Shown here piece after piece: positions 63,841 through 64,000 of a stretch of 64,000 bases of DNA. A program made the translations under genes and the position numbers. Under the pieces are notes generated by a model, which had not been told where the DNA came from, made no database searches, and was given only the letters and a program-made list of their open reading frames with translations. The DNA is from Pararge aegeria (lineage: Eukaryota; Arthropoda; Insecta; Lepidoptera; Nymphalidae). Numbering within the stretch: the stretch's first letter is position 1; each line of letters begins with the position of its first letter. Location: positions 3,968,001 to 4,032,000 of the forward strand of contig NC_053202.1 of the NCBI RefSeq assembly GCF_905163445.1, read 5' to 3'.

Positions 63841-64000
63841 TGCTGAAAACTAAATAGTTTCGCCTGTGGTTCTACATATTGGCCACCACTTTTCTCGTCC
63901 AACCGCTACCAGCTCCACTCCAGGAAAGGGGCATGTTCCAAATTTAACCTGTATGTTTCTGTGTCATTTCATTCATAGCTACGAAGTTGACCACTTCTGA

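Overview
The window reads as a repeat-rich nuclear segment of a lepidopteran (moth or butterfly) genome. The evidence is an insect biogenic-amine receptor split by GT-AG introns, tRNA-headed SINEs, Jockey- and CR1-like LINE pieces, Helitron ends terminating in CTAGT, and AT-rich intergenic DNA. A butterfly is my guess from the look of the SINEs, not a proven point.

Only one conventional host gene is clearly resolved: a plus-strand class A GPCR in five coding exons between 6,493 and 17,049. The exon phases match at every junction and give a 482-residue protein with all seven membrane segments and the DRY, CWLP and NPxxY motifs. It most resembles insect tyramine receptors of the TyrR/TAR2 type. 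Its introns are largely made of transposable elements; intron 4 keeps only about ten bases of non-repeat DNA next to each splice site.

Two short plus-strand ORFs, at 54,262 and 63,148, encode related small secreted cysteine-containing peptides of unknown function. They share an upstream block, and the first is broken near its end by a 5'-truncated LINE.

The rest is mobile DNA. At 1-1,690 there is a decayed minus-strand LINE (endonuclease plus the start of a reverse transcriptase). At 20,025-24,915 there is a complete minus-strand Jockey-clade element with two intact ORFs joined by a TAATG stop-start and an exact 11-bp target-site duplication; its 3' end recurs at 10,040 and 34,653. Elsewhere there are 5'-truncated LINE tails, three SINE families (called S1, S2 and S3 here), hAT- and pogo-like MITEs, snapback elements, perfect hairpins, Helitron ends, and a 36-bp minisatellite with higher-order structure at 48,864-49,543. 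Nested insertions give relative ages in several places.

No rRNA, functional tRNA, CRISPR array or bacterial operon is visible. I did not find a clearly new multi-gene system. The best leads are the peptide pair, the hairpin loci, the minisatellite and the potentially intact Jockey copy.
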